Source: Bacillota bacterium (lineage in GTDB: Bacteria > Bacillota > Clostridia > Christensenellales > CAG-138). Taken from it: a stretch of 63,858 nt of DNA. The notes under the pieces were generated by a model. It ran no database searches, had not been told where the DNA came from, and was given only the letters and a program-made list of their open reading frames with translations. A program made the position numbers and the translations under genes. Positions 27,068 to 35,564 of the stretch are shown piece by piece; positions within the stretch are counted from its first letter, which is position 1, and each line of letters begins with the position of its first letter. The stretch is from NCBI GenBank assembly GCA_016282255.1, contig JAEEKE010000133.1:1-63858 (forward strand). The letters run 5' to 3'.

Positions 27068-28467
27068 GCATGCTTTCGCCTAAACAAATAGTTGAAGCAC
27101 TCGATAAATACATAATCGGGCAGGATGAGGCCAAAAGGACAGTTGCGATCGCGCTCCGCAACCGCTATCGCCGCAGCAGGCTTTCGGACGAGATGAAGGA
27201 AGAGGTCATCCCGAAGAATATCATCATGGCCGGTCCCACCGGCGTCGGCAAGACCGAGATCGCCCGCCGCCTGGCAAAGCTCGTAGATGCGCCTTTCGTA
27301 AAGGTCGAGGCAACCAAGTTCACCGAGGTCGGCTACGTCGGGCGCGACGTGGATTCAATGATCCGCGACCTTGTGGAAGCCTCTGTCCGCCTCGTCAAGA
27401 GCAAATGGGAGGAAAAGGTCCGCGTGCAGGCGACTGCGGCCGCCGAACAGCGCATAATAGACATCCTTGCCGGCAGCCCCAGGCACGAAAGGGAGGAAGC
27501 CGATCAGCAGCTCTCAAACCTGCAGAAGCTTTTCGGCATGTTCGGCAACCAGAAGAGCACCGAGGTCGCGACCGTTTCAGAGGAGGAGAAGGCCCAGAAG
27601 CGCTTCCGCCGCGAGCAGATCGCAAGGGATCTTGCGGACGGCAAGCTTGAGGACAGGAATATCGAGATAGAGGTGACCGAGCAGAATACCGGCAACGATC
27701 AGATGATCGCCATGGGCATCGATATAAACATGAACGAGATGTTCGGCGGTCTGCTCCCGAAGCGCACCAAGAAGCGCAAAACGACCGTTAAGGAAGCCCG
27801 CCGTATCCTCGAGAACGAGGAGGCCGATAAGCTGATCGATATGGACGAGGTCATCCGCGAAGCGGTCGATAAGGCCGAGCAGGACGGTATCGTCTTCATC
27901 GACGAGATCGATAAGATCGCCGCGAGCGGCGCCGGCCATGGCCCGGACGTTTCGCGCGAGGGCGTGCAGAGGGATATCCTGCCCATCGTCGAGGGCAGCG
28001 TAGTAAACACCAAGTACGGCCCGGTGCGCACGAACTACATGCTCTTTATCGCGGCCGGTGCGTTCCACGTCGCTAGGATCAACGACCTGATCCCCGAGCT
28101 GCAGGGCCGTTTCCCGATAAGCGTCAAGCTAAACGCGCTTACGCTTGAGGATTATAAGCGCATCCTGACCGCGCCGCAGAACGCGATAATCAAGCAGTAC
28201 ACGGCGCTGCTCGAGGCGGACAACATCCACATCGAGTTCACCGACGACGCGCTTAACGAAATAGCCGCGGCCTGCTTCAACGCAAACGAAACGAGTGAGA
28301 ACATCGGAGCAAGGCGGCTGCATACCATCGTTGAAAACGTGCTCGAGGATATCTCCTTCAACGCTTCGGGCGATTACGAGATGCTGACCGTCACGATCGA
28401 CAAAACCTATGTTTTGGAACATATTTCCGGGAAAAAGAACGAAAACGTGAATAAATACATAATCTGA
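27064..28467 (+). CDS. hslU: ATP-dependent protease ATPase subunit HslU (ClpY)
   Basis: HslU is the AAA+ unfoldase feeding HslV. The 467 residues show [13 protein letters not shown], Walker [19 protein letters not shown] (pore loop), the I domain (about 110-240), Walker [11 protein letters not shown], and sensor-2 region [13 protein letters not shown]. Two in-frame ATGs (27064, 27070) are possible; the first overlaps the hslV stop as ATGA. Confidence 0.97.
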   Translation: MSMLSPKQIVEALDKYIIGQDEAKRTVAIALRNRYRRSRLSDEMKEEVIPKNIIMAGPTGVGKTEIARRLAKLVDAPFVKVEATKFTEVGYVGRDVDSMIRDLVEASVRLVKSKWEEKVRVQATAAAEQRIIDILAGSPRHEREEADQQLSNLQKLFGMFGNQKSTEVATVSEEEKAQKRFRREQIARDLADGKLEDRNIEIEVTEQNTGNDQMIAMGIDINMNEMFGGLLPKRTKKRKTTVKEARRILENEEADKLIDMDEVIREAVDKAEQDGIVFIDEIDKIAASGAGHGPDVSREGVQRDILPIVEGSVVNTKYGPVRTNYMLFIAAGAFHVARINDLIPELQGRFPISVKLNALTLEDYKRILTAPQNAIIKQYTALLEADNIHIEFTDDALNEIAAACFNANETSENIGARRLHTIVENVLEDISFNASGDYEMLTVTIDKTYVLEHISGKKNENVNKYII

Positions 28468-28506
28468 CATGCGCTCCTTCGGGGGCGGATCAAAGGAGGA
28501 ATCAAC

Positions 28507-29481
28507 TTGCACTTACGACCTTCAGAAAAGCGCGTCATATGCATTATCCTTGCATTAATGCTGTGCATATGCGCATTTTCGGGCTGTGCGGGCGTGCCGA
28601 AGGACGGCGGAGCGTACGCTGACAGCAGCGTTGTGCCGACCGAATTCGATGCGACCGAGGCGCCTCTGGCGGATACGGCTTCGCCTGTACCGACCGATAC
28701 GCCAACGCCCGTTCCAACTCCCGAACCGACCCCCGTTCCCACACCGGTGCCGACGCCGACTCCCGAGCCCACGCCCGAGCCCACTCCGACGCCGGAACCC
28801 TTCGTTGAAGTCAACTACGTTCCCGGCTACACGAACGAGACCTTTGTCAACTTCCGCAGCGGGCCTTCCACCGATGCGCCGATAATCGAGATACTGCGCC
28901 TCGGCACCGAATTCCTGATCACCGGCAAAACCAGCGAATGGATGAAGGTGGAGTATAACGGCAGCGAAGGCTACGTGGCGCGCCCGTACGTCACGGTCGG
29001 GTACTACACCACGCCCACGCCGCAGCCCACTGCGACGCCGAGGCTGACTCCGACGCCCACGCCGCGGCCCACGGCCGCTCCGACCCCCGGCGGCAGCTTC
29101 ACGGATTACGAGATCCATCTCGTAGCCGCGCTGATCCACTGCGAGGGCCCGGGCAGCACTGCCGTCGGGTACAGGGCGATCGCAAGCGTGGTCTACAACA
29201 GGGTCATGAACCAGTCCGGATGGTTCCCGAACGACGTTGCCGGCGTTATCTTCCAACCCGGCCAGTTCCAGGGCTACACGCGTGAGAGGCTCGAGCACAC
29301 CACCCCGAACGCCACAGCCATGGCCGCAGCAAGGTACGTCTTCCGTGAGCACGGAAGCACTCTCCCCCCGAAGGTACTGTTTTACAGAGCATCCTACCTC
29401 GGCACGGAATGGTTCTATTATACCCAGTACTACGCAACGATAGAAGGCAACAACTATTTCTACGGGATCATCTATTATTGA
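28507..29481 (+). CDS. SleB-type cell wall hydrolase lipoprotein with SH3 domain
   Basis: An exported 324-residue lipoprotein. The signal sequence ends FSGC (lipid Cys27). A proline/threonine-rich linker spans about 58-98, an SH3b wall-binding domain 100-165 (VNFRSGPSTDAPIIEIL), a second Pro/Thr linker 168-195, and a C-terminal SleB/hydrolase_2 domain 200-324 with HCEGPG (E213 probably catalytic), VVYNRV and FQPGQFQ. The family contains spore-cortex lytic transglycosylases. Here lipid anchoring and the SH3 domain argue for a vegetative envelope role. Start TTG at 28507 has AAAGGAGGA 5-6 bases upstream. Confidence 0.88.
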   Translation: MHLRPSEKRVICIILALMLCICAFSGCAGVPKDGGAYADSSVVPTEFDATEAPLADTASPVPTDTPTPVPTPEPTPVPTPVPTPTPEPTPEPTPTPEPFVEVNYVPGYTNETFVNFRSGPSTDAPIIEILRLGTEFLITGKTSEWMKVEYNGSEGYVARPYVTVGYYTTPTPQPTATPRLTPTPTPRPTAAPTPGGSFTDYEIHLVAALIHCEGPGSTAVGYRAIASVVYNRVMNQSGWFPNDVAGVIFQPGQFQGYTRERLEHTTPNATAMAAARYVFREHGSTLPPKVLFYRASYLGTEWFYYTQYYATIEGNNYFYGIIYY

Positions 29482-29511
29482 TCCCCAAGTGATGAAAGAA
29501 TATCGACCGAC

Positions 29512-29550
29512 AAAAAGAATGCCCCGTTTCGCACGGAGCATTCTCTTTAT
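29512..29550. terminator. Bidirectional terminator between the SleB gene and the surface-protein gene
   Basis: AGAATGC (29516-29522) pairs with GCATTCT (29538-29544) around an inner CCGT/ACGG stem; AAAAA lies left and CTTTATT right. It is placed between convergent genes. Confidence 0.75.
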
Positions 29551-29585
29551 TCGATCCTATTTATCGCTCCAAAGGGAGCATCGCT

Positions 29586-30767
29586 TCAGTCCTCTTTCTT
29601 CCTGAAGAACATGGTGCCGACGCCGGCTGCGATAACCGCAGCGCCGAGACCCGCGATGGCGAATGCGCCGGTATGCGGGGGATTGGGAGTGGGTTCCTCG
29701 GTGGGCTCGACGGGCGCTTCGGTGGGCTCAGCGGGCTCGTCGGTGGGTTCCGCAGGCTCGTCGGTAGGCTCAACGGGCTCCTCAGTGGGCTCGACGGGCT
29801 CGTCGGTCGGCTCAACGGGGGTCTCGCCGCCGAGCACGTAGGGATACTCAAAGGTATAGTGCTCGCCTTCGCCGATGAAGGTCGCATCGGCAACGGAGAT
29901 CTGGTTGTAGCTGAGGCCGAAGAAATCCTTCACAAGCTCGAAGGTCTCGTTGAGGGATTCAAAACGCGGGTCGTCATGAGCGATGGGCTCGTCAGCATCC
30001 TCCCAGTTCTCATCGACCGGGATGAAATCCTCGATCTCATGATCGCCGGCAACGAGGCGGAAATAATGGTTGTTGAGACCAACGAACATATCGTACATAA
30101 CGCCGTCCTCGGTGTGGAACTCGACCGCACGCTTCTGAACGAGGAAGAAGTCGGACCAATGTGCGTTGTAGCAGGGCGCCTCATCGGGACCGGTCTTATC
30201 GACGGTGCAGAGCGAGAACTGGGCGGGGAAGCGGTACTGGCCGATCGTTACGGCGGTGGTGCCGGTGACCTCATTGGCGGTCGCAGTTCCGCGCAGGATC
30301 ACGTGAACGGTGGAATCGAGCTCGCCCATAACGGTGAGCACGTTGCCGTCAAGCTCAACGTTTGCGTATTCGCCGGCAATGGGGTAGCAGATGCCGATAT
30401 CGTAATCGCACTCGATCCTGCCGGGGCAGCCCTGCGCTTCGACGACCTCTATATCGGAAAGGCCGTTGATATCGGTGACGAACTCGATGCTCGAGGTAAG
30501 CCTCGGGTCGTAGCCTTCGACTTCGGCGGGGATAACGTAGTTGAGCGCGATGGTGACGGTCTCACCCTCGGTGATGGGGGTGTTGTCGGGCAGCGCGTTC
30601 CAGACGTTGATCGGGATATCCCACTCGTCGTATTCGATGGTGGGATCGTTGGCGACGCGAACGACTTCGGTCCCGAAGATGGGATCCTCATCCTTAGCTG
30701 CGAAAGCGGGTGCGGCAAGCGCCAGCACGAGTGCGATCGCGAGGAAAATGGTAAGCAGTTTCTTCAT
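29586..30767 (-). CDS. Secreted, probably sortase-anchored surface protein, unknown function
   Basis: A 393-residue protein with a clear Sec signal (MKKLLTIFLAIALVLALAAPAFA). The body (about 24-312) is acidic and beta-rich, with no family I recognise, and holds five cysteines (114, 120, 127, 187, 199). Residues 317-361 are near-perfect repeats of the unit EPTDEPV/EPTEEPV. The C-terminus is NPPHTG (362-367), a hydrophobic helix and RKKED, the layout of a sortase substrate with an unusual motif. It follows the polyferredoxin gene with AAAGGAG before its ATG, so it may belong to that redox operon and be a thiol client; this is inference. Confidence 0.7.
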   Translation of the reverse strand: MKKLLTIFLAIALVLALAAPAFAAKDEDPIFGTEVVRVANDPTIEYDEWDIPINVWNALPDNTPITEGETVTIALNYVIPAEVEGYDPRLTSSIEFVTDINGLSDIEVVEAQGCPGRIECDYDIGICYPIAGEYANVELDGNVLTVMGELDSTVHVILRGTATANEVTGTTAVTIGQYRFPAQFSLCTVDKTGPDEAPCYNAHWSDFFLVQKRAVEFHTEDGVMYDMFVGLNNHYFRLVAGDHEIEDFIPVDENWEDADEPIAHDDPRFESLNETFELVKDFFGLSYNQISVADATFIGEGEHYTFEYPYVLGGETPVEPTDEPVEPTEEPVEPTDEPAEPTDEPAEPTEAPVEPTEEPTPNPPHTGAFAIAGLGAAVIAAGVGTMFFRKKED

Positions 30768-30797
30768 AACGGTTCTCCTTTACCTGTTTATAAGCTG

Positions 30798-31817
30798 TCA
30801 GGCAGCGTTGTTGCTGTCTGTATTCTCTGTGTTTGAGGGCTTGACCTTCCCGAATCCTGCGCAGATCGCGTGATGCGGGCAGGCGGCCTTGCAGTCGCCG
30901 CAGCGGATGCATTCGGGGCTGTTGGGGGTCTTGGTGATATCCACGCCCATGCGGCAGGCATGGCGGCAGGCGCCGCAGTTCGTGCACTTGGATTCATCCA
31001 CGCTGTAGCGATAGAGCGAGATCTTGTTAAAGAATGAATAGATCGCTCCGAGCGGGCAGACGTATTTGCAGAACGGGCGGTAGGTGATGATCGAAAGCAC
31101 GATGATCGCCGCAAGGATCGAGAGCTTGAGGACGGTCAGCCCGCCGGCCTCGGCCCAGCTGGTGATGCCGGTGCCGGTGCCCTCCGCAAGATTGCCGAAG
31201 ATGGAGCCGTAGCTCATGAGCGGGATGCCGCCGAGCAGCATGCCCGAAGGGCAGATGTACTTGCAGAAGAACGGGTTGGGCTCATACAGAAGCGGCAGTA
31301 TGATAACGAACACCGCGAGGAAGACGTACTTAAGATAGCGGAAGGGCTTATCGTGCTTAAAGCTCTTGATCTTCAGCTTCTTCGGCAGCGGGATCTTATA
31401 GAGAAGGTCCTGGATAAGGCCGAAGGGGCAGAGGAACGCGCACACGAGTCGGCCGCAGAGCGCGCCGACGAGCATCAGGAAGCCGATGACGTAGAACGCG
31501 AAGTAGTAGAGCGGCTGTGTGATCAGGTTGCCCTTAGCGTCCATCCAGGCGCCCTTGGAGTAGTCGGACTGGTTGAAGATGGCCTGCATGGCGCCGATGG
31601 GGCAGGCGCCGAGCGCCCCGGGGCAGGAGTAGCAGTTCATACCGGGCACGCAGATCTGCTTGAGGGGACCCTTATAGATCGTGCCGCGGATAAAACCGAC
31701 GATATAGCTGTTGGTCAGGATGCTGAAAGCGGCCTGGATCGCGATCCTGCGGCGCTCGACGGCCTTGCGGACCTGCTTGATCGTCCTCTTGGGTTTTGTA
31801 TTAACAGAAGCTTCCAT
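30798..31817 (-). CDS. Membrane 4Fe-4S polyferredoxin (NapH/YccM-like)
   Basis: A 339-residue membrane iron-sulfur protein. In order: CVPGMNCYSCPGALGACP near the N-terminus, CAFLCPFG, CKYICPSG and CKYVCPLG at membrane edges, and two classical 4Fe-4S motifs near the C-terminus (CTNCGACRHAC and CIRCGDCKAAC). Several transmembrane helices lie between. The family passes low-potential electrons across or along the membrane. The ATG at 31817 overlaps the stop of the upstream CxxC peptide gene (TGATG). With that peptide and the TlpA lipoprotein it suggests reduction of extracytoplasmic disulfides; the electron partner is inferred. Confidence 0.88.
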   Translation of the reverse strand: MEASVNTKPKRTIKQVRKAVERRRIAIQAAFSILTNSYIVGFIRGTIYKGPLKQICVPGMNCYSCPGALGACPIGAMQAIFNQSDYSKGAWMDAKGNLITQPLYYFAFYVIGFLMLVGALCGRLVCAFLCPFGLIQDLLYKIPLPKKLKIKSFKHDKPFRYLKYVFLAVFVIILPLLYEPNPFFCKYICPSGMLLGGIPLMSYGSIFGNLAEGTGTGITSWAEAGGLTVLKLSILAAIIVLSIITYRPFCKYVCPLGAIYSFFNKISLYRYSVDESKCTNCGACRHACRMGVDITKTPNSPECIRCGDCKAACPHHAICAGFGKVKPSNTENTDSNNAA

Positions 31818-31978
31818 CAGCCAATACCCACACATTCACGGCAAAGGGCCGTTGCCTTTGAAAGGACTGCCGAGATCTCCTTATCGAAGATGCCGACAAC
31901 GATGAATCCCACGCCGATGACCATCAGCGCGATCGGGATAACGTATCGAAGCGCATTACCGGATTTAGAATTCTTCAT
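31817..31978 (-). CDS. CD1871A-like CXXC-motif small membrane protein
   Basis: A 53-residue peptide read from ATG 31978 to TGA 31819-31817. It begins MKNSKSGNALRYVIP, has one hydrophobic helix (about 12-30, ending VVGIFDKEI) and a C-terminal CREC motif at 46-49. AGGAGG lies 5 bases before the ATG, and the stop overlaps the polyferredoxin start. The length, single helix and terminal CxxC match the CD1871A family, often found beside 4Fe-4S and TlpA genes in Clostridia. The CxxC probably lies close to the membrane and may relay electrons between the polyferredoxin and TlpA; that is inference. Confidence 0.85.
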   Translation of the reverse strand: MKNSKSGNALRYVIPIALMVIGVGFIVVGIFDKEISAVLSKATALCRECVGIG

Positions 31979-31989
31979 GATACCTCCTG

Positions 31990-32868
31990 TCAGCCGAGAA
32001 GTCCGTTAACGATGGAGACCCATTGGTCATAAGTATGCGAGGTCGATTCGACTCTGAGGATGTTGCCGTTCGAATCGATGAAATAGGTCATGGGGTAAGC
32101 GCCTGCGGGGAATGCGGCGGCTACGTCGGGCTTATTGCGCATAACGGGCAGCGTAAAGCCGATACCGTTGATGATACTGAGGCCCTGCTGGATCATACCG
32201 GGCTGCTCGGAATCACCGAGCACGGAGATGACCTTGAGACCGCGGCTCGCGAAATTGTTGGCCAGGGTCTGGATATGGGGCATCTCCTGGATGCAGGGCG
32301 CACAGGTCGTCGCCCAAACGTTGACCATGGTCACGCGGCAGGTCGAGAAGATACTGTTGGTGATGGTACCGTGGCCGTTGATGGTCTGGCCGGCGAAAGG
32401 CGGGATATCGGCGGGCCTGGGCGTAGGAGCGGGCGTGGGCGTCGGCGTCGGCGCAGCGGTCGGAGTCGCCGTCGGCTTAGGCGTCGGCGTCGCAGCCGGA
32501 GTGGGAGTCGGAGTGTTGCCGGGTACGACGGTCGGCGCTTCGGTCGGCGCTTCGGTGACTTCCGGCGTCTCAGCCGGGGGTTCGGTTTCAGTCCCGGTCG
32601 GTTCGACAGTCGCTTCTTCCGGGGTCTCGCTCGGAACCTCGGTACCCGTTGCTTCCGTTGCCGGAGGCTCGGTGGGCTCAGCGCTCTCGGTGATTTCGGG
32701 CGTTTCCTCGGGAGGTACGGTATCGTTGTTTACGTCGATATCCGCGGTGGGCTCGGGGACCGAGGTCGGGTTCGGATTCGGCGCTATTCGCCAGGGATGC
32801 GCGCAGCCCGTCAGAACGACGAAGCATACGAGCATCAGGCAGGTAAGGGCGGTCAGCTTGTTTCTCAA
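31990..32868 (-). CDS. TlpA-type thiol-disulfide oxidoreductase lipoprotein
   Basis: A 292-residue exported lipoprotein with signal ending LTGC (Cys22). Residues 31-155 are a long Pro/Thr/Glu linker, then a thioredoxin fold of the TlpA/ResA type (156-292). The active site is CAPC (189-192) in VNVWATTCAPCIQEMPHI, and the cis-proline is in YPMTYFID near 259. Start TTG at 32868 is chosen because the signal peptide begins there; the ribosome site GGAAGG is moderate. It is followed by the CxxC peptide and polyferredoxin in one run. Role: disulfide reduction or exchange outside the membrane. Confidence 0.88.
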   Translation of the reverse strand: MRNKLTALTCLMLVCFVVLTGCAHPWRIAPNPNPTSVPEPTADIDVNNDTVPPEETPEITESAEPTEPPATEATGTEVPSETPEEATVEPTGTETEPPAETPEVTEAPTEAPTVVPGNTPTPTPAATPTPKPTATPTAAPTPTPTPAPTPRPADIPPFAGQTINGHGTITNSIFSTCRVTMVNVWATTCAPCIQEMPHIQTLANNFASRGLKVISVLGDSEQPGMIQQGLSIINGIGFTLPVMRNKPDVAAAFPAGAYPMTYFIDSNGNILRVESTSHTYDQWVSIVNGLLG

Positions 32869-32958
32869 TTCTCTTTACCTTCCTTGCAGGTTAGGATGAA
32901 GGGCAATGTGCAAATAAGCACATAACCTGATAGGCACAGCTCAAACTATACCATAGTT

Positions 32959-32988
32959 ATTATATCATAGAGAAGGCACCATTTTCAA
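32959..32988 (-). promoter_or_regulatory. Promoter for the TlpA lipoprotein/CxxC peptide/polyferredoxin operon
   Basis: On the minus strand TTGAAA (32988-32983) and TATAAT (32964-32959) are 18 bases apart. The leader would be about 85 bases. Confidence 0.65.
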
Positions 32989-33012
32989 CTGTTATTTATT
33001 TCATTTTCGGGC

Positions 33013-33040
33013 AAACAAAAAGCCCGTGACCGTCACGGGC
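33013..33040 (-). terminator. Terminator after the CxxC-degenerate dockerin gene
   Basis: GCCCGTGAC and GTCACGGGC are 9-base arms around one base; on the minus strand they are followed by TTTTTGTTT. It separates the dockerin genes from the TlpA lipoprotein operon. Confidence 0.88.
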
Positions 33041-33054
33041 AGGATCGGGATCGT

Positions 33055-34206
33055 TTATTGAAGCAGACTCATTCTCAGCGCCAGCACCGCGTCGGCAATG
33101 CCTATGCTTCCGTCGCCGCTGACGTCGGCAAGATGTGCGTTGAAAACGGGCAGCAGGTTCATCGACATACGCATGATCAGTATAACGTCGGTCACGTTGA
33201 CTCTTCCGTCGCCGTTTACGTCGCCGAGGATGCCGGTATCCGGGAACCCGTCGGTATTATAGACGGCGTAGACGTCCAGATCCTCGGTAATGCAGCTGAA
33301 ATCCTCGCTCCATCCGATGAAAACGAAGCCCTGATGCACAGGCGGCTGCGGCGCGGTCGCGGCATGGCCGTATTCGACGCTCTGAGTACTCAGCAGCGTG
33401 CCGTTGTAATCGAAGAAGCGCACCAGGTACGTATCGATCGAGTACTCGGCCGTTAAGCTGCCGTCGCCCATGGCGATATAGAATTCCTCAGTAAAGCCCG
33501 TCAGAAGTATCCCTTCATCCAGGGCCCAGCCGGTGAAGCTATGGTGGGGCACGCCGGGAGCATTAGGCATCGGCGCAATGACGGCGCCGTATTCGACCTG
33601 GATAGTATGGAAAACCTCGCCGGAGTATCCGTTTATAAAGCTGACGGCACAGCTTTCGCCGAAATGCTCTGAGAGCAAGCTATACCAGCGGTCAATATAG
33701 GAAAGCAGGGCGCCGTAACTGTCGAACCCACCGACAATGTGATCGCGCACGATACCGTTTCGGTCAACGATCAGCGTCTGAGGAACGTAGCCGATGGAGG
33801 AGAAGACGGATGAAAGCACGCCGTCCGGCATAACGTTGGCCCAGCTGTAACCGTGCTCTTCCAAATAGCTGCGGGCGGTATCGGCGTTGCAGTCGCCGCT
33901 CTCGCAAACGACGCCGATGAGCTGAACGCTTGCATACGAGGAACCGTAGTGCTGCATCAGCACGCTTAAATAGTTCAGAAGCGAGGTGCAGTTGCCGCTC
34001 CAGGTTGCCCAGAAATTGATAATGGTCATGTCAGCGTTATTAAGGACCGAGCCGTCGACCTGGCTGCCGTAGAGATCGAACGCGCTGAATCCGCTGATAT
34101 CGGTTCCGAAACCGTCGCGTACCGGAAGCGCTTCGACCCTTGCGCCGCAGGGGAGCGCTAAAAGCAGCAGCGCGGCCGTTAGCAAAACGGAAAGGAGTTT
34201 CTTCAT
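33055..34206 (-). CDS. Secreted TlpA-like/InlB-repeat/dockerin protein with degenerate CxxC
   Basis: A 383-residue exported protein. After the signal peptide comes a TlpA-like thioredoxin domain (about 30-180), where the usual CGPC reads SGNC (70-73): the attacking cysteine is lost and only the second remains. Two InlB-type B repeats follow (FTGWALDE..., FIGWSEDFS), and a type I dockerin closes the protein (about 327-383) with two calcium-loop units, DVNGDGRVNVTDVILIMR and DVSGDGSIGIADAVLALR. It may bind partners or clients rather than catalyse exchange. It has its own promoter, GGAGG site and terminator. Confidence 0.86.
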   Translation of the reverse strand: MKKLLSVLLTAALLLLALPCGARVEALPVRDGFGTDISGFSAFDLYGSQVDGSVLNNADMTIINFWATWSGNCTSLLNYLSVLMQHYGSSYASVQLIGVVCESGDCNADTARSYLEEHGYSWANVMPDGVLSSVFSSIGYVPQTLIVDRNGIVRDHIVGGFDSYGALLSYIDRWYSLLSEHFGESCAVSFINGYSGEVFHTIQVEYGAVIAPMPNAPGVPHHSFTGWALDEGILLTGFTEEFYIAMGDGSLTAEYSIDTYLVRFFDYNGTLLSTQSVEYGHAATAPQPPVHQGFVFIGWSEDFSCITEDLDVYAVYNTDGFPDTGILGDVNGDGRVNVTDVILIMRMSMNLLPVFNAHLADVSGDGSIGIADAVLALRMSLLQ

Positions 34207-34236
34207 GGACTGTATCCTCCCTGTTGTTGTAATTCA

Positions 34237-34265
34237 AGTATAGCATGAAAAAACCGTCTTCGCAA
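34237..34265 (-). promoter_or_regulatory. Promoter for the degenerate dockerin gene
   Basis: On the minus strand TTGCGA (34265-34260) and TATACT (34242-34237) are 17 bases apart, 30 bases before the start codon. Confidence 0.65.
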
Positions 34266-34296
34266 CCGCGCATCCTGCCGCATCCGCTCGGATACG

Positions 34297-34332
34297 GAAA
34301 AAGAAAACACCGCAGGCGGTGAACCTGCGGTG
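34297..34332 (-). terminator. Terminator after the second dockerin gene
   Basis: CACCGCAGG (34308-34316) and CCTGCGGTG (34324-34332) form a 9-bp stem with a 7-base loop; on the minus strand the tail is TTTTCTTTTTC. Confidence 0.88.
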
Positions 34333-34349
34333 CTTCGAAGCCAATTGAA

Positions 34350-35504
34350 TTACAGAAGACCCATCGCGACCCTGAGAGCCATGATCGCGTCGGTGACCTC
34401 AACGCTGCCGTTGCCGTTCATGTCGGCAAAGGTAATGTCTTCAAACTCGAAGATCTGCATCGCGCCGCGGAGGATCATAAGCGCGTCGGAAACGGTGACG
34501 GCATTGTCGCCGGTAACGTCGCCCACGGGACGGTAGATGCTGTGGATGTTGGTGACCTGGGTGATGCAGCTGAAATCGGTATCCCAGCCGACGAAATAGA
34601 GGCCGACGTCCTCGTGGTTGGGGTCTGCAGGCGGATTCGCGGCATGACCGTGCTCTACCTGCTGGGTGCTGATGATGGAGTTGTTGTAGCTGTCGTAGAA
34701 GCGGACGAGGTACCTCTTGATGTTGTAGTGCGCCGTAACGGTGCAGTCGCCCATGGCAAGGTATTCGACGGGCTCATAGAAGGTCTCGAGGATGTTGGGA
34801 TCGTTGAACTGCCAGGCCGAGAAGGTGTAGCCCTCGACTTCGGGAAGTTCGCTGCTGGCGGGAACGATGATCTTGCCGCCGTAGGGCAGTTCCTGAGTGA
34901 GCAGCACGTCGCCGGTAGCGTCGCAGACAAAGCTGACGGTGCAGGTCTCGCCATCATGCTCACGGAATACCTCGAGCCACATTTCAACATACTGGAGCAG
35001 CTGATTGTAGTTCGAGAAGGAACCGACGATATGGTCGCGGACGACGCCGTGACTGTCGACGATCAGGGTCTGAGGAATATAGCCGCTGGTGTTGAAGACT
35101 GCGCGAAGGACGTTGTCGGGAACGACGTTGGTCCAGGTATAGCCGTTGGAGTTGAGGAACTGGTTAGCGCTGGTTTCGGTGCAGGAACCGCTGATGCTTA
35201 CGGCGCCGAGGACGTTGACGTCGTTCTCGGGGGTCTCAAGGTAGTGGTTATACATGCTGCGGATATGCGGCATCTCGTTGACGCAGGGACCGCACCAGGT
35301 CGCCCAGTAGTTGATGAAGGTCAGCTCGTAATCGCCGAGGACGTCGCCGGTCACGGTCTCTTCGGAAAGCAGCAGATGCGCATTGAAATTGGAGATGTCC
35401 ATGCCGATACCGCTGCGGGTCTCGGGCTCGGTCTTTGCGAACGAAACGGACATTACGCTGAAGACCATCAGAGCGGCGAGGAGAAGGGAGAAGATCTTTT
35501 TCAT
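34350..35504 (-). CDS. Secreted TlpA-like thioredoxin with InlB repeats and dockerin
   Basis: A 384-residue exported protein with signal MKKIFSLLLAALMVFSVMSVSFA, a TlpA-like domain with intact CGPC at 71-74 in WATWCGPCVNEMPH, cis-Pro in GYIPQTLIVD near 144, two InlB-type repeats (about 187-262 and 266-325) and a type I dockerin (328-384, DVTGDNAVTVSDALMILR and DMNGNGSVEVTDAIMALR). The ATG at 35504 gives the standard signal peptide and good spacing to AAAGG; an ATG three codons upstream abuts the ribosome site. It is the middle of three tandem homologues, with the same architecture as the next gene downstream. Confidence 0.9.
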   Translation of the reverse strand: MKKIFSLLLAALMVFSVMSVSFAKTEPETRSGIGMDISNFNAHLLLSEETVTGDVLGDYELTFINYWATWCGPCVNEMPHIRSMYNHYLETPENDVNVLGAVSISGSCTETSANQFLNSNGYTWTNVVPDNVLRAVFNTSGYIPQTLIVDSHGVVRDHIVGSFSNYNQLLQYVEMWLEVFREHDGETCTVSFVCDATGDVLLTQELPYGGKIIVPASSELPEVEGYTFSAWQFNDPNILETFYEPVEYLAMGDCTVTAHYNIKRYLVRFYDSYNNSIISTQQVEHGHAANPPADPNHEDVGLYFVGWDTDFSCITQVTNIHSIYRPVGDVTGDNAVTVSDALMILRGAMQIFEFEDITFADMNGNGSVEVTDAIMALRVAMGLL

Positions 35505-35564
35505 GTTGTTCATACCTTTCTGTTTGCTTTATTTGCTGGCGGATGGTCCGCCTGGGATACAGTT

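Noticed and set aside
28690-28800. Strongly repetitive DNA (CCGACGCC-like units) here and at 32400-32520 and 29690-29820, as possible CRISPR or satellite repeats
   Set aside because: The repeats have a codon period and encode Pro/Thr/Glu linkers in frame; there are no spacers.
30798-31817. Polyferredoxin as part of a nitrate or nitrous oxide reductase (nap/nos)
   Set aside because: No nap or nos catalytic gene is present, and the neighbours are TlpA and a CxxC peptide.
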